A DNA stretch of 64,000 bases from Paenibacillus andongensis (GTDB lineage: Bacteria > Bacillota > Bacilli > Paenibacillales > NBRC-103111): contig NZ_CP104467.1 of assembly GCF_025369935.1 (NCBI RefSeq), positions 2,921,001 to 2,985,000 on the forward strand, written 5' to 3'. Below, piece by piece: positions 17,459 to 26,944 of this stretch (positions are counted from its first letter, which is position 1; every line of letters starts with the position of its first letter). The position numbers were made by a program, and so were the translations under genes. The notes below the pieces were generated by a model, which saw nothing but the letters and a program-made list of their open reading frames with translations, did no database searches and was not told where the DNA came from.

Positions 17459-19453
17459 TTGTTCCAGATGATTAAAAGGAAGATTTTCGCTATCACGATC
17501 CTAGCTGCAGGACTAGGATTGGGCAGTTTGGCGCATCGGACGAAAGCTGAAACCATCTATGGCGGCTCCTACGCGCCAGAAGGGATTAGGTTCCCTGCCA
17601 CGATCGAGCTTTTGGCTGACACACCTTATTATTCAGATCCTAATCAGCCCGATGATGAGCCGGAAGGTACTTTTGCACCACAGGAGGTAAATGTCCTCAC
17701 GGTTGAAAGCTCTTGGTCGATAGGTAAAGCTACCTGGAAGATTGAGACAATGTTCGGGCCGCGTTGGATCAGACCAAATCCATGGGAAATCGGCATGGAG
17801 CCGCCCAAGCGAATTACACTTTTGGAAGAAACTCCGCTATATCGCAGTCAAAGCACCAAAGGCGGATCTGTGGCTTCCTTATCTGCACAAGAGGTTGAGG
17901 TTGTTGCGGCCGAAAAACAGTGGTTCTATACGAACGATCCCAGCAGTAAAGCCTGGATTAAGGTGCACACCACCTGGTTAGGTGATCTTTGGGCACATAT
18001 ACCCGTCAATCAAATAGGGACTGTACAAAAGGTGCAGCGAAAAGCACATTATTACGGACTACCTGCCAATAGTGATCTCGGTACTGCCATGGGGGTTGGC
18101 GAGCAGCAGCAAGATTGGTCAAACTCCAAGGCAGGCGATTACACGATCACAAGGGAGTTCACAACTATCTATGATCGTGCATTCGAAGTTCAAACGGATC
18201 AAGGGACCACATGGACACGCGAAAAGGGAGTCACTATTCTGAGTGCGAATGAAACGGTTGCGATTGCGCGTGAAACGCCGCTTATTCATGATGTTTGGGA
18301 TGGTTACAAGAAAGAAGATGCTGTGATAAAAGGTGAGACGGTAACCGCTTTTGAGAAGATCGATGAGCGATTGGAGAGCGGTAGAGGTCCTTATTCGATT
18401 TGGAACAACAGCACTTGGTACCATGTTCGTTCATCGAAAGGTACGGGATGGATAAACAAACTGTTCGGAGAGCCGGAATCATCGCTACCCGTTCATTGGA
18501 AAGTAAAGGTTAATGATCAAAAGGAGCTGTTTCGCTACCCGGAAATACCGTTCAGCACGTCGACATTATTGCTGCGTGATCAGACCGTGGAGGCTACAGA
18601 GGCATGGAATGGACCAAACGGTGGGTTGTGGTTGAAAGTTCAGGTCGATAGTCGATCCGGATGGATTCCCTTCTGGAATTATAGTCAGGACAACATATGG
18701 GATGAAGATGCGAATACGATATTTCATATTTCAAGAATGAACATGAATAGTTTAGGAATTGCACCTGCCGCGAATGGTGGATTACAGCTTTCCAATGGTC
18801 AGCGAATCGGGTATACGGAAAATAATCAATCTTATTTGGATGTCATCCAGCTTGCCGAATATTTTCAGTACAAAGTTGAAAAGGTACCGAATACGAATGC
18901 AATCTCATTGAGTAAGGGCGAATATTCCTTTGTGCTGCAGGCTGATTTGGGCAATGCGACATTGAATTGGCACGGTACTAAGGATAAAAGTGTTCAATTA
19001 GCAGAGATGCCGCGTCATACCCGCGATAGCTGGTATCTGAATTTGAAAGACGTTCAGGCCCTTTTTGGATTAACGCAGGTAGTTGCTGGGAACGAATACA
19101 GCCTGTTCGAGAAAATGTATCAAGTAAGGTTAGGGGAGCTCCCAACCAGTGCGGCAAAGGGCCGACTAGAGTTACAAGCTTTTGTTGATGATTGGACCAG
19201 TCGAGAAGATTATAAGTCTAATCAGATGCCGCTTCAGATGTTCATTGAGGAGAACGGAGACCATGGCGGAGAAGGACATCTTACCCAAATCAATGGGATC
19301 GTTAACAATCCTGATGCTAGTGTTGCGCCAGTCACGTTGTTTAGTTTAAAGGCTTCCCGACCGCTTTCGAACGGAACACACCAAGTTAGTGTCGTCATTC
19401 GTATCGGGGAAAGGATCATTTGGAAGCATAACGTTGAAATCGTAGTTAAGTAA
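17459..19453 (+). CDS. Secreted multi-SH3-like protein with stalk (copper-amine-oxidase-N-like) domain
   Basis: Exported protein of 664 residues. A signal peptide is evident (basic start, IFAITILAAGLGLGSLAHRTKAE with cleavage near Ala30). Several SH3-like segments follow, each with a Trp-rich ...W.K.....GWI pattern (FGPRWI near 100, WIKVHTTWLGDLWAHI near 165, TWYHVRSSKGTGWI near 325, GLWLKVQVDSRSGWIPFW near 395). Residues about 450-560 (GNQ-type SYLDVIQLAEYFQYKV...YLNLKDVQALFG) resemble the stalk domain of Paenibacillus wall proteins. No sorting motif or catalytic domain is seen. It probably binds the cell wall. TTG 17459 with AGGATG upstream is the likely start; ATG 17468 is possible. It is monocistronic. 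Confidence 0.75.
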   Translation: MFQMIKRKIFAITILAAGLGLGSLAHRTKAETIYGGSYAPEGIRFPATIELLADTPYYSDPNQPDDEPEGTFAPQEVNVLTVESSWSIGKATWKIETMFGPRWIRPNPWEIGMEPPKRITLLEETPLYRSQSTKGGSVASLSAQEVEVVAAEKQWFYTNDPSSKAWIKVHTTWLGDLWAHIPVNQIGTVQKVQRKAHYYGLPANSDLGTAMGVGEQQQDWSNSKAGDYTITREFTTIYDRAFEVQTDQGTTWTREKGVTILSANETVAIARETPLIHDVWDGYKKEDAVIKGETVTAFEKIDERLESGRGPYSIWNNSTWYHVRSSKGTGWINKLFGEPESSLPVHWKVKVNDQKELFRYPEIPFSTSTLLLRDQTVEATEAWNGPNGGLWLKVQVDSRSGWIPFWNYSQDNIWDEDANTIFHISRMNMNSLGIAPAANGGLQLSNGQRIGYTENNQSYLDVIQLAEYFQYKVEKVPNTNAISLSKGEYSFVLQADLGNATLNWHGTKDKSVQLAEMPRHTRDSWYLNLKDVQALFGLTQVVAGNEYSLFEKMYQVRLGELPTSAAKGRLELQAFVDDWTSREDYKSNQMPLQMFIEENGDHGGEGHLTQINGIVNNPDASVAPVTLFSLKASRPLSNGTHQVSVVIRIGERIIWKHNVEIVVK

Positions 19454-19459
19454 CCCAAC

Positions 19460-19516
19460 GAAAGAAGGGCTACCTTTATCATTTTACAATGATCTTGGAG
19501 GAAGCCCTTCTTTTTC
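19460..19516. terminator. Bidirectional terminator between convergent genes
   Basis: Stem AAAGAAGGGCT / AGCCCTTCTTT with T-rich flanks on both strands, between the SH3 protein and helicase stops. Confidence 0.85.
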
Positions 19517-19524
19517 CCATTTCA

Positions 19525-22500
19525 TTATCCGATCATCAAAATCTCCCGAATCTCCTGCTCGGTCAAGGCGGACAATGCTTCCTGTCCCGGCTGGATCACT
19601 TCATCAATCAGGTTCTTCTTTTTCTGTTGGAGTTCGTACATTTTATCTTCTACGGTGCCTTGTGCAACAAGGCGGATCACCTGCACAACCTTCTTCTGCC
19701 CAATACGATGAGCACGGTCGGCTGCTTGCTGTTCCACTGCAGGGTTCCACCATAGGTCGTAGAGAATAACGGTGTCGGCTCCGGTAAGGTTAAGTCCAGT
19801 ACCGCCGGCTTTTAATGAGATGAGGAACAGGTCTCGCTCGCCTTCATTAAATTTATTGCACAGCTCTACACGCTCGGCAGTTGGGGTTTTACCGTCCAAG
19901 TAGAAAAACGGCACTCCCTGATAACCAAGGTCTCGCCCGATCATTCCCAGCATCGCTGTAAATTGCGAGAATATCAGCACCCGCTTGCCGGCACTTCTGC
20001 ATTCTTCGATAATCTGCATGAGCTGCTCGAATTTGGCTGAGCTTCCTGCATAATCTTCAACGAACAGAGATGGATGGCAGCAAAGCTGGCGAAGTCGGGT
20101 CAAGCCAGCCAGAATTTTGATCCGATGTTTATTAAAGCTGTCTTTGTTCAGATGCTTCAGTGTTTCCTGTTGTAGTTCAGCCAAGTAGGCGACATACAGC
20201 TTCTTCTGCTCCGGCAGCAGCTCGGAAGTTTGCAGCGACTCGATTTTCTCCGGCAGTTCCTTCAGAACGTCGGTCTTCAACCTGCGCAGCAGAAACGGAC
20301 GTACCCGCTTGGCAACACTTTCACTGGATAAGTCATTGAATGCCCTTCTCCCTGGGAATAACTGAGGGAACACCGCGTCAAAGATGGACCAAAGTTCTTC
20401 AAGTCTATTCTCTACTGGAGTTCCTGTAAGAGCAAAACGGTACTCAGCCTGAATTTCCTTCACCGCTTGGGCCGTCTGTGTGGTGTGGTTCTTGAACACC
20501 TGCGCCTCATCCAGAATGAGCGTATGATAGGATTGCTTCGTATACAGGTCGATATCTCTGCGCAGAAGCGGGTAAGAGGTTATAATGACATCCACTTGTG
20601 ACGCATGTTTCATAATCTTGCTGCGTTCTTCTCTGCTTCCATCGGCAATGACGGCCCGAATCTCAGGCGCGAATTTCTTCAGCTCATTGAGCCAATTGTA
20701 AATGAGAGAAGCGGGAGCAACGATGATCGCCGGCAGCGCCTGCTTTCTGATCTCGGGCAGGACAGAAACAATAAAAGAAATGCTTTGAATGGTTTTACCA
20801 AGGCCCATATCGTCTGCCAAGATGCCGCCGAAATTGTAGTGGGCCATCGTCTTCAGCCATTGGAAGCCATACTTCTGGTAATCCCGAAGAACAGATTCCA
20901 GACTGGCCGGCACAGTGAAATCCAGATTATCCGGATTCCGCATGTTTTCTAGTAACTGGCGGAATGATCTGCCCAGCGTAACCGAATTTCCTTGCCTCTC
21001 GGAATCCATTAAGATGAGCCCGCGGATTAATGGGAGGCGGATCTCGGCTGCTTTGACGTCCTCCTTGGTAATGCCCATTTCGTTCATGACGCGAACAATT
21101 TCTTGAAACTCCGCGCTTTCGAGCGGCAGCAGCGCACCATCTGGCAGCCGGTGGTATTTGCGTTTCTCCCCTAGGGATTTCAACAGCTTGCGGATTTCCG
21201 ATTCAGGAATGCCATCTATATCGAACTTGAATTCAAGCCAATCTGTTCGTTCATCAACATCAACTTTGACATTCGGGACATGTCCGGTGAGAAGTCTTGT
21301 TTTCACGGCAGACGTGGCATAAACAGTTACCAGCTTCTCCAATTGCGGAACGACGTGGTACAGAAATTCGTATTCCTCGTCTTCGCTATCCATGAAATAT
21401 CCCCCCTCCGTCTTAGCGAAGGGACTTTGCTCCATAAGCTCCAGAATTCGTCGCTCCTGATCTCCGTCTCGCATGAGAATGCGGTCGGTTCCGCGCCGCT
21501 GTTCATTACCTTCCAGCGGGTTAATGACAATATCGCCATATTGAAACTCCAGACCGGCAAGCAATCGATCTTTCACTCGGTCCAAATACAACTTAGCCTT
21601 TAACGGCGTTCGCATAATGCGGTCGGAAATGGCCCCAGCGATATGGACACTGCCTAGCTTCATCAGGCCAGGAATCACTTTTTCCATAAAAGGTTCCATT
21701 TGCGCAAGTGGAATCTGAATTTGGTGCTTGCTGGAGTTTTCGAGCATTTGCTTGAGCTCCGAAAGACGCTTGCACGGTTCAGCTTGGAGGTGCAGCAGCT
21801 TTCCTTCGGAAAGGACAACGCCATACGATTCCATAACCGTGATCTTATCCAGACCTTGGACATCCAATTGGAAGCCTTCGGCTTCCGTTTGGTCAAACTC
21901 AAAGTGAAGCGGGATCGGTTCATCGGATACACGAATTCCATCGAATATGCGGTTATCCTGCTCAAGTTTAACAGTCGAAGCCTCGGTAAGCGCAGGAAGA
22001 AAAGTTGTCCATGAGAAAGGAGGGATCAGCAGCATCCGATCACCACTCAAATGATTCGCATGAGCGGAGAACTTAGTTGAAGTCTCATGGTACATCTGCT
22101 CATTGCGATAGATTTCGATGAGCTGCCGAATGACCGCATCATCTTCTTTTTGAAAACTATGGAGCTTAGGGTCGTAGGTGAAATGCTTTGAAAATATATA
22201 GGCTTCTTTCCGCTCAATATGATCAAGAAAATCTCTTAATCGTTGGACAATATACAGACGTTTAGGACCGACCTTCATCTCAATCCCGAACATGAACTTC
22301 CGATAGCCGTATTGGAACGGTTTGCAAGTAAATTCCAGCTCTAGAACAGCTCTAGTATCGAAAAGAGGCTGTGAACGGCTTGGACGCTGCGGTTTGTTCC
22401 CGAACAAATCCAGTATATGGCTCGTCAATCTATGATCTCCATCTAGCGTTCCAAAATGTCGGGCTGTTGTTCCGACAACTCGAGATTCATGCTGAATAGC

Positions 22501-22779
22501 ATGAATATTCAGCAGCACGGCAGCGATATGCTCGCAGTACGTATCGTCCGGATCATACGCAGGACATGTGCAATGGGCAATAACATCCCCGTTTGTATCG
22601 TCTTCAACGGTCACTAGGTAAGTGCCTTTGTATCCTTCGACCGTGGCTTCATAGAGCGGTGTTTCAGGATCTTGATTTAGGAAAGTTACTTGTCGTTCAC
22701 GGTAGTAAGCTTCTCCTTTTTCATAAGAAAACCGGCCGCACAATGACTTAATGACTCCATCTGTTAACTGAAAACTCAT
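19525..22779 (-). CDS. SNF2-family DEAD/DEAH-box helicase with SWIM zinc finger
   Basis: Large ATP-dependent DNA translocase, 1084 residues from ATG 22779. The N-terminal SWIM finger has Cys70, Cys72, Cys82 and His84 (CTCPAYDPDDTYCEH). A long middle region matches the bacterial SNF2 helicase-associated domain. The RecA-like domains hold Walker A ADDMGLGKTIQS (near 655), LILDEAQ (near 755), TGTPVENRLEELWSI, FSQFTAML, and motifs V/VI in AGGTGLNLTGAD and QQAADRAHRIGQ. Such RapA/HepA-like proteins act on DNA-bound proteins; the exact role in Firmicutes is unclear. ATG 22779 has GGAAGGA about 9 nt upstream; upstream in-frame ATGs lack a ribosome binding site. No methylase or nuclease is adjacent, so a defence role is not indicated. 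Confidence 0.92.
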   Translation of the reverse strand: MSFQLTDGVIKSLCGRFSYEKGEAYYRERQVTFLNQDPETPLYEATVEGYKGTYLVTVEDDTNGDVIAHCTCPAYDPDDTYCEHIAAVLLNIHAIQHESRVVGTTARHFGTLDGDHRLTSHILDLFGNKPQRPSRSQPLFDTRAVLELEFTCKPFQYGYRKFMFGIEMKVGPKRLYIVQRLRDFLDHIERKEAYIFSKHFTYDPKLHSFQKEDDAVIRQLIEIYRNEQMYHETSTKFSAHANHLSGDRMLLIPPFSWTTFLPALTEASTVKLEQDNRIFDGIRVSDEPIPLHFEFDQTEAEGFQLDVQGLDKITVMESYGVVLSEGKLLHLQAEPCKRLSELKQMLENSSKHQIQIPLAQMEPFMEKVIPGLMKLGSVHIAGAISDRIMRTPLKAKLYLDRVKDRLLAGLEFQYGDIVINPLEGNEQRRGTDRILMRDGDQERRILELMEQSPFAKTEGGYFMDSEDEEYEFLYHVVPQLEKLVTVYATSAVKTRLLTGHVPNVKVDVDERTDWLEFKFDIDGIPESEIRKLLKSLGEKRKYHRLPDGALLPLESAEFQEIVRVMNEMGITKEDVKAAEIRLPLIRGLILMDSERQGNSVTLGRSFRQLLENMRNPDNLDFTVPASLESVLRDYQKYGFQWLKTMAHYNFGGILADDMGLGKTIQSISFIVSVLPEIRKQALPAIIVAPASLIYNWLNELKKFAPEIRAVIADGSREERSKIMKHASQVDVIITSYPLLRRDIDLYTKQSYHTLILDEAQVFKNHTTQTAQAVKEIQAEYRFALTGTPVENRLEELWSIFDAVFPQLFPGRRAFNDLSSESVAKRVRPFLLRRLKTDVLKELPEKIESLQTSELLPEQKKLYVAYLAELQQETLKHLNKDSFNKHRIKILAGLTRLRQLCCHPSLFVEDYAGSSAKFEQLMQIIEECRSAGKRVLIFSQFTAMLGMIGRDLGYQGVPFFYLDGKTPTAERVELCNKFNEGERDLFLISLKAGGTGLNLTGADTVILYDLWWNPAVEQQAADRAHRIGQKKVVQVIRLVAQGTVEDKMYELQQKKKNLIDEVIQPGQEALSALTEQEIREILMIG

Positions 22780-22851
22780 TACCTGAAATCCTTCCTTTTG
22801 AAACATCGTTATTCCGGAATTGCTATGGGTTGAAATCATTATAGCAAACAT

Positions 22852-23196
22852 TCGTTCTCGGGAAAATCAAGTATACACATGATGAAAAAAATGAAGCCCA
22901 ATTCCAAAAGGAGAATGGACTGCATGGTTTATTGGGCTGTCATCGATTTCCTTATGGCAGAGCCAAACAATTTGACAATGGTCTTCCTAGGGAGGACGCG
23001 TCCCCCACGATCCTAATTCTATTGGTTTCTTCCCTATATTACCAAACGGTTTGATGCGTGTATATTAATAGATAGACAATGCTTTCGTATCCAACTATAC
23101 TACAGAAAGAGGGATATTTTCTCGAATCGTGTCGAAAATTATCTCACGTCTACGTTGTAATATTGAGTTTACATAAAAAGGAAAGTGTGAAACTTC
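22852..23196. other. Gene-free stretch between divergent helicase and histidine kinase genes
   Basis: About 345 bp without a coding frame I can support. It holds an 8-bp stem AGCCCAAT / ATTGGGCT (22895-22946) which on the minus strand runs into TTTTTTT, and a 17-nt near-palindrome around GGACGCGTCC (22990-23006). The promoters of both flanking genes should lie here; I could not fix their boxes. Confidence 0.5.
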
Positions 23197-24942
23197 ATGA
23201 GAATCAACACCAAAGTCATTTATGTCACCTTTGCAATTGTTATTTTATTGCTGGTAACGAATAACACATCTTACTACTGGATCACGAAATCACTCCTAAC
23301 GCAAGCGTTATCCGAACGCATGGAATCGACAGCGAGTCAAATTCGCACATCCATTGAACAATCAGAGGAAGGTTCATTTTTTGTAGAAGATTTGATTGGT
23401 GAGAATCTTCGTTCAGTCGCTCTTTTCGCCAAGAGTCAGTTAGATCCGGATATTAATAAAGTTACGAATGAACAATTAATTGATCTTGCTAGGCAAGCAG
23501 GTGTCGATGGCTTCTCGTTAATGAAGCGAAATGGTGATGATATCATGGTTGGCAAGTCATCCGAGCCCAAGGAACTTCAGATAACAAGTACAAAATCATT
23601 CGGTTATTGGTTTACGGCGTTTAGCCAGCTTCTTGATAACCATCAAGTTACGATTGCTGAAGGACAAAAGCTGCCTAATTTCTGGTCGGGTATTTATGAA
23701 GTTCCGGCTTCAGGCTCAAGCAATGTTAGTAAGTTTGGGTACTTTTATGATGGAAGCACGAATTATTTAATCTGTGTGTTTGTCAATGCGGATAAAATTC
23801 AGAAGTTCAAGCAAATCGTAGGCGCGGATACGATCGTGAAGAAAACGCTCGCTTCGAATCCAGATATTTTGGAAATATCGGGACTGAACGGGACAACTTT
23901 TGGTACAAAGCCGATTGAGTATAAAGACAGTAATGGGGTTCCATTCATATCGGTCTATGACCGCCCGGTTATATTTGGTACATATAACATCACGAGTACG
24001 AAAGATTTGGAAAATTATAAGGCGTCCATACTAAAAAATAAACCAGTTAGCTTAGTGGAGAATTGGAATGGGAAGCCCATTCTGAAAACGTTTATGTTTG
24101 TTCCTGTTAAGAATAAATTGACCGAAGTTCAGAGGGAAATTCCTTATGTCATTACGATCGTCTCGGATTATCAAACGATTCAACGCACTTTGAATAAACA
24201 GCTCGTTCAGCTTACTATTGTTATCCTTTTGTTTACGATTTTTAGTTGTGTGTTTATCTATTTTGTATTCCGATTTATTACGAAAAGCCGAGAAACAGCT
24301 GTCCAGACCACACAAGAAATGTACATTCAAAACGTGGATCACATGTTTGCTACAATACGCAGTCAACGGCATGACTTTCTAAACCATGTACAAACCATGT
24401 ATGCTCTGCTGTCTAATGGGAAAAAAGAAGACCAAATGAAATATATGAAGGAATTAATTGAAGAAATCAACGAAGTGAACGATATCATTCGAATCGGGCA
24501 TCCGGCTATTGCAGCTCTTATTCAAGCCAAGATTGCGCTTGCCATGAGAACCAAAATCGATTTCAATTACCATTTTACCGGACTAGAAGGCTTGTCATTA
24601 GGTGTGAAATCCGTTGATATCGTGAAAATTATTGGGAACTTGATTGATAATGCGTTTGATGAAGTCAATAAGTTTCCGCCTGATGAACGTGAAGTGATGG
24701 TTAACGGATGGTCGGAGTCGAACCATTTAACCATATCAGTAACTAACCCGGTTCATCCGGATTTCCATCTTGATGATTATAACAAAATGTTCACGATTGG
24801 CTACAGCACCAAAGGTGACGGTGAGCACCAGGGGCTTGGTCTATCGGTTGTGAAGGAACGAATCGAGCATTACAAAGGGACCATCGAAGTGTCTGTCGCA
24901 GACGGCTGCATCTGTTTCCAAATATCGGTTCCGATGCAATAA
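23197..24942 (+). CDS. Orphan CitA/DcuS-type sensor histidine kinase
   Basis: Membrane sensor kinase, 581 residues. Layout: TM1 (about 8-28), a large extracellular domain (about 30-335), TM2 (IVILLFTIFSCVFIYFVF, about 345-362), a SpoOB-type phospho-acceptor helix with His392 in RSQRHDFLNHVQ, and a GHKL ATPase with NLIDNAFDEV, TIGYSTKG and GLGLSVVKER. This class usually senses small carboxylates or peptides and pairs with a neighbouring CitB/LytTR regulator. Here the next gene is a convergent MocR regulator whose stop codon abuts this one with no spacing. No response regulator is adjacent, so the partner is unknown. The extracellular domain is longer than the single PAS of CitA/DcuS. Confidence 0.88.
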   Translation: MRINTKVIYVTFAIVILLLVTNNTSYYWITKSLLTQALSERMESTASQIRTSIEQSEEGSFFVEDLIGENLRSVALFAKSQLDPDINKVTNEQLIDLARQAGVDGFSLMKRNGDDIMVGKSSEPKELQITSTKSFGYWFTAFSQLLDNHQVTIAEGQKLPNFWSGIYEVPASGSSNVSKFGYFYDGSTNYLICVFVNADKIQKFKQIVGADTIVKKTLASNPDILEISGLNGTTFGTKPIEYKDSNGVPFISVYDRPVIFGTYNITSTKDLENYKASILKNKPVSLVENWNGKPILKTFMFVPVKNKLTEVQREIPYVITIVSDYQTIQRTLNKQLVQLTIVILLFTIFSCVFIYFVFRFITKSRETAVQTTQEMYIQNVDHMFATIRSQRHDFLNHVQTMYALLSNGKKEDQMKYMKELIEEINEVNDIIRIGHPAIAALIQAKIALAMRTKIDFNYHFTGLEGLSLGVKSVDIVKIIGNLIDNAFDEVNKFPPDEREVMVNGWSESNHLTISVTNPVHPDFHLDDYNKMFTIGYSTKGDGEHQGLGLSVVKERIEHYKGTIEVSVADGCICFQISVPMQ

Positions 24943-26337
24943 TCATCGTATCCAAGCTTCTTTTAATAATGGAATCCCGCGCTCCATATCCTTAATAGTT
25001 ATTCCACCAAAGCCCAAGTAAATCTTGGGCTTTTTGTTATTGGGTACTAGCTCCGGCTGTTGTGAGCTGTAAACACGAACTCCTTTAGCATGGGCAAGTT
25101 CTTTTAACTCTTCTGCTGAACATGTACGATTGACCGTCAATTCAATGTGCAGGCCTGCGCCTCCACTTTCTATTTGAACATGAGAGCCTAGATGAGTGTG
25201 TATGAGCTGGAGCATTCTCTCATGCTTTTTCCGATACGTATTGCGCATTTTCCTGATATGTCGGTACCAATGTCCACGTTCCATGAACAGAGCCATGGCA
25301 AGTTGATCCAAACGTGAAGGGCTTGATAGTGTACGTTCCATCGATTGAAGTTTAGGCAAAAGTTGAGGAGGCAGCACCATATAATTCATACGTAATGCAG
25401 GCGTGAAAGCTTTGGAAAATGTTCCGATATAAATGACCACACCATGCGGATCAAGGCCTTGAAGGGATGGAATGGTTTTGCCGGCATGGCGAAACTCCCC
25501 ATCGTAATCATCTTCAATAATATGGCTTTGATTATGATAGGCCCAGTGAATCAGCTCCTGCCTAATCGCATAGGATAAATGGTTTCCTGAAGGACGGTGG
25601 GAAGGAGTAACGTATACCGCGTCTATATTTCCAGGCATGATCTCCGTAATAGAAAGATTTTCATTTAGCGGAAAAGAGACCACCGTGTATCCGTTCTGTG
25701 AAAATAGATCACCGACCTGAGCTATGGCATTCTTTTCAAAAGCAACTCGTGCGGATTGTCCGATTAGCTTCGAGAGGAGATGCAGGCTGTTAGACATTCC
25801 CGTTCCAACAAGGATTTGCTCCGGGGAGCAGGTAACACCCCTGGATTGCTTTAAATAATGAGCAATTTGGAGTCGCAGCGCGTATTCGCCTTTGTAGTCG
25901 CCATATTGGTGAATACGGCAGCTGTTGTAGTTAAAGGATTCGTTTAAGCAGGCCTTCCACGCTTGAAGCGGGAAAGACTCACTGTCTGTTTCTAATAGAC
26001 TAAAATCAATAGGAGCATATGGAGATTGCAGAGCTTTCTCGTTGGTGTTCTGAGATAGATTGAACGCATGTTGGTTAGTGTTCGTTTGGAGCAATAAAGG
26101 AGCGACCACATAAAGGCCAGAACGCGGTTTACTAATCACATATCCTTCTTCAATAAGCATTTGGTAGGCAGTTTCAATTGTGTTTTTACTGAAATGAATC
26201 TGCTGGCTTAGCGCGCGAATGGAAGGTAATTTCGTACCGTCTGGAATAGCGCCGCGCTGGATAAGACCTCGGATATGCCGATATAACTGTATATAAAGCG
26301 GACCTTGTTCATCGCTGGTAAGCAAAATATCGAACAT
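24943..26337 (-). CDS. MocR/PdxR-family regulator (GntR HTH fused to PLP aminotransferase fold)
   Basis: Transcription factor of 464 residues. An N-terminal winged helix of GntR type (PLYIQLYRHIRGLIQRG...LSQQIHFSKNTIETAYQML) is joined to an aminotransferase fold type I domain with PLP-binding Lys309 (GTFSKAFTP) and Asp in IIEDDYDGEFRH. Family members (GabR, PdxR) bind PLP plus an amino compound to switch a divergent operon. Here the divergent gene is a RidA protein, which deaminates reactive imines from PLP enzymes, so the pair likely serves amino-acid or amine metabolism. GabR and PdxR normally face gabT/D or pdxST, neither of which is here. Confidence 0.92.
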   Translation of the reverse strand: MFDILLTSDEQGPLYIQLYRHIRGLIQRGAIPDGTKLPSIRALSQQIHFSKNTIETAYQMLIEEGYVISKPRSGLYVVAPLLLQTNTNQHAFNLSQNTNEKALQSPYAPIDFSLLETDSESFPLQAWKACLNESFNYNSCRIHQYGDYKGEYALRLQIAHYLKQSRGVTCSPEQILVGTGMSNSLHLLSKLIGQSARVAFEKNAIAQVGDLFSQNGYTVVSFPLNENLSITEIMPGNIDAVYVTPSHRPSGNHLSYAIRQELIHWAYHNQSHIIEDDYDGEFRHAGKTIPSLQGLDPHGVVIYIGTFSKAFTPALRMNYMVLPPQLLPKLQSMERTLSSPSRLDQLAMALFMERGHWYRHIRKMRNTYRKKHERMLQLIHTHLGSHVQIESGGAGLHIELTVNRTCSAEELKELAHAKGVRVYSSQQPELVPNNKKPKIYLGFGGITIKDMERGIPLLKEAWIR

Positions 26338-26452
26338 AGAAAACCTCGAATCTGACCCCTATTTTTTGTAGGAAACTGAACCTAATCGGAGGGTCAATTA
26401 TAGTATAGACTCTAGGATAAGCAATGATCAATAAAGTCAGAGGTGAAGTATA

Positions 26453-26914
26453 GTGACAGAATCGATTGAGACTAAGCTAAACCAATTAGGTATTGTCCTG
26501 CCTGAGCACAGCGGCCCTGCTGCAAACTATGTTAATTATGTTGTTACCGGTCAATTGTTGTTTATTTCGGGAAAAGGGCCAACCGGGAACCCCAAAGGGA
26601 AGCTTGGGATGGATTACAGAACAGAAGATGGCTACCAACTGGCACGGTTGGCAGGTCTTGAAGTGCTTGCTGCAGCCAAACATGCACTTGGCAGCTTGGA
26701 TAGGATTACGCAGGTTGTAAAGGTACAAGGCTTCGTCCATGCAGATCCTAATTTCAACGAGCATCATTTGGTTTTAAATGGGTTCTCTGATCTTATGCAG
26801 GAGGTATTCGGCGAAATGGGGGCCCATGCTCGATCGGTTCTAGGGGCTAATTCATTACGAGATCATCTTCCTCTTGTCGTTGATACGATATTTGAGATTG
26901 ACTTTCAGGGGTAA
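26453..26914 (+). CDS. RidA/YjgF family protein
   Basis: 153 residues of the YjgF/YER057c/UK114 fold, which in RidA hydrolyses enamine/imine intermediates released by PLP enzymes. Seen are LLFISGKGPTGNPKGKLG, AALNALAALKHALGSLDRI-like helices and the end RSVLGANSLRDHLPLVVDTIFEI. It belongs to the longer clade (about 150 residues) whose catalytic Arg context (ARSVLG) differs from classical RidA (RAA/SR.), so deaminase activity is uncertain. GTG 26453 follows AGAGGTGA with 6 nt spacing. It is divergent from the MocR regulator, its most likely controller. Confidence 0.88.
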   Translation: MTESIETKLNQLGIVLPEHSGPAANYVNYVVTGQLLFISGKGPTGNPKGKLGMDYRTEDGYQLARLAGLEVLAAAKHALGSLDRITQVVKVQGFVHADPNFNEHHLVLNGFSDLMQEVFGEMGAHARSVLGANSLRDHLPLVVDTIFEIDFQG

Positions 26915-26944
26915 CTAATAAAGGGGGAGCCCTCAGAGGGACAG

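Noticed and set aside
19525..22779. SNF2 helicase as part of an anti-phage defence system (e.g. DISARM-like)
   Set aside because: There is no methyltransferase, nuclease or phospholipase-D gene beside it; SWIM-SNF2 proteins are common stand-alone genes in Firmicutes.
22895..22946. Terminator of an unannotated minus-strand gene upstream of the helicase
   Set aside because: The stem and T run look real on the minus strand, but no minus-strand coding frame with a ribosome binding site exists between it and 23196.
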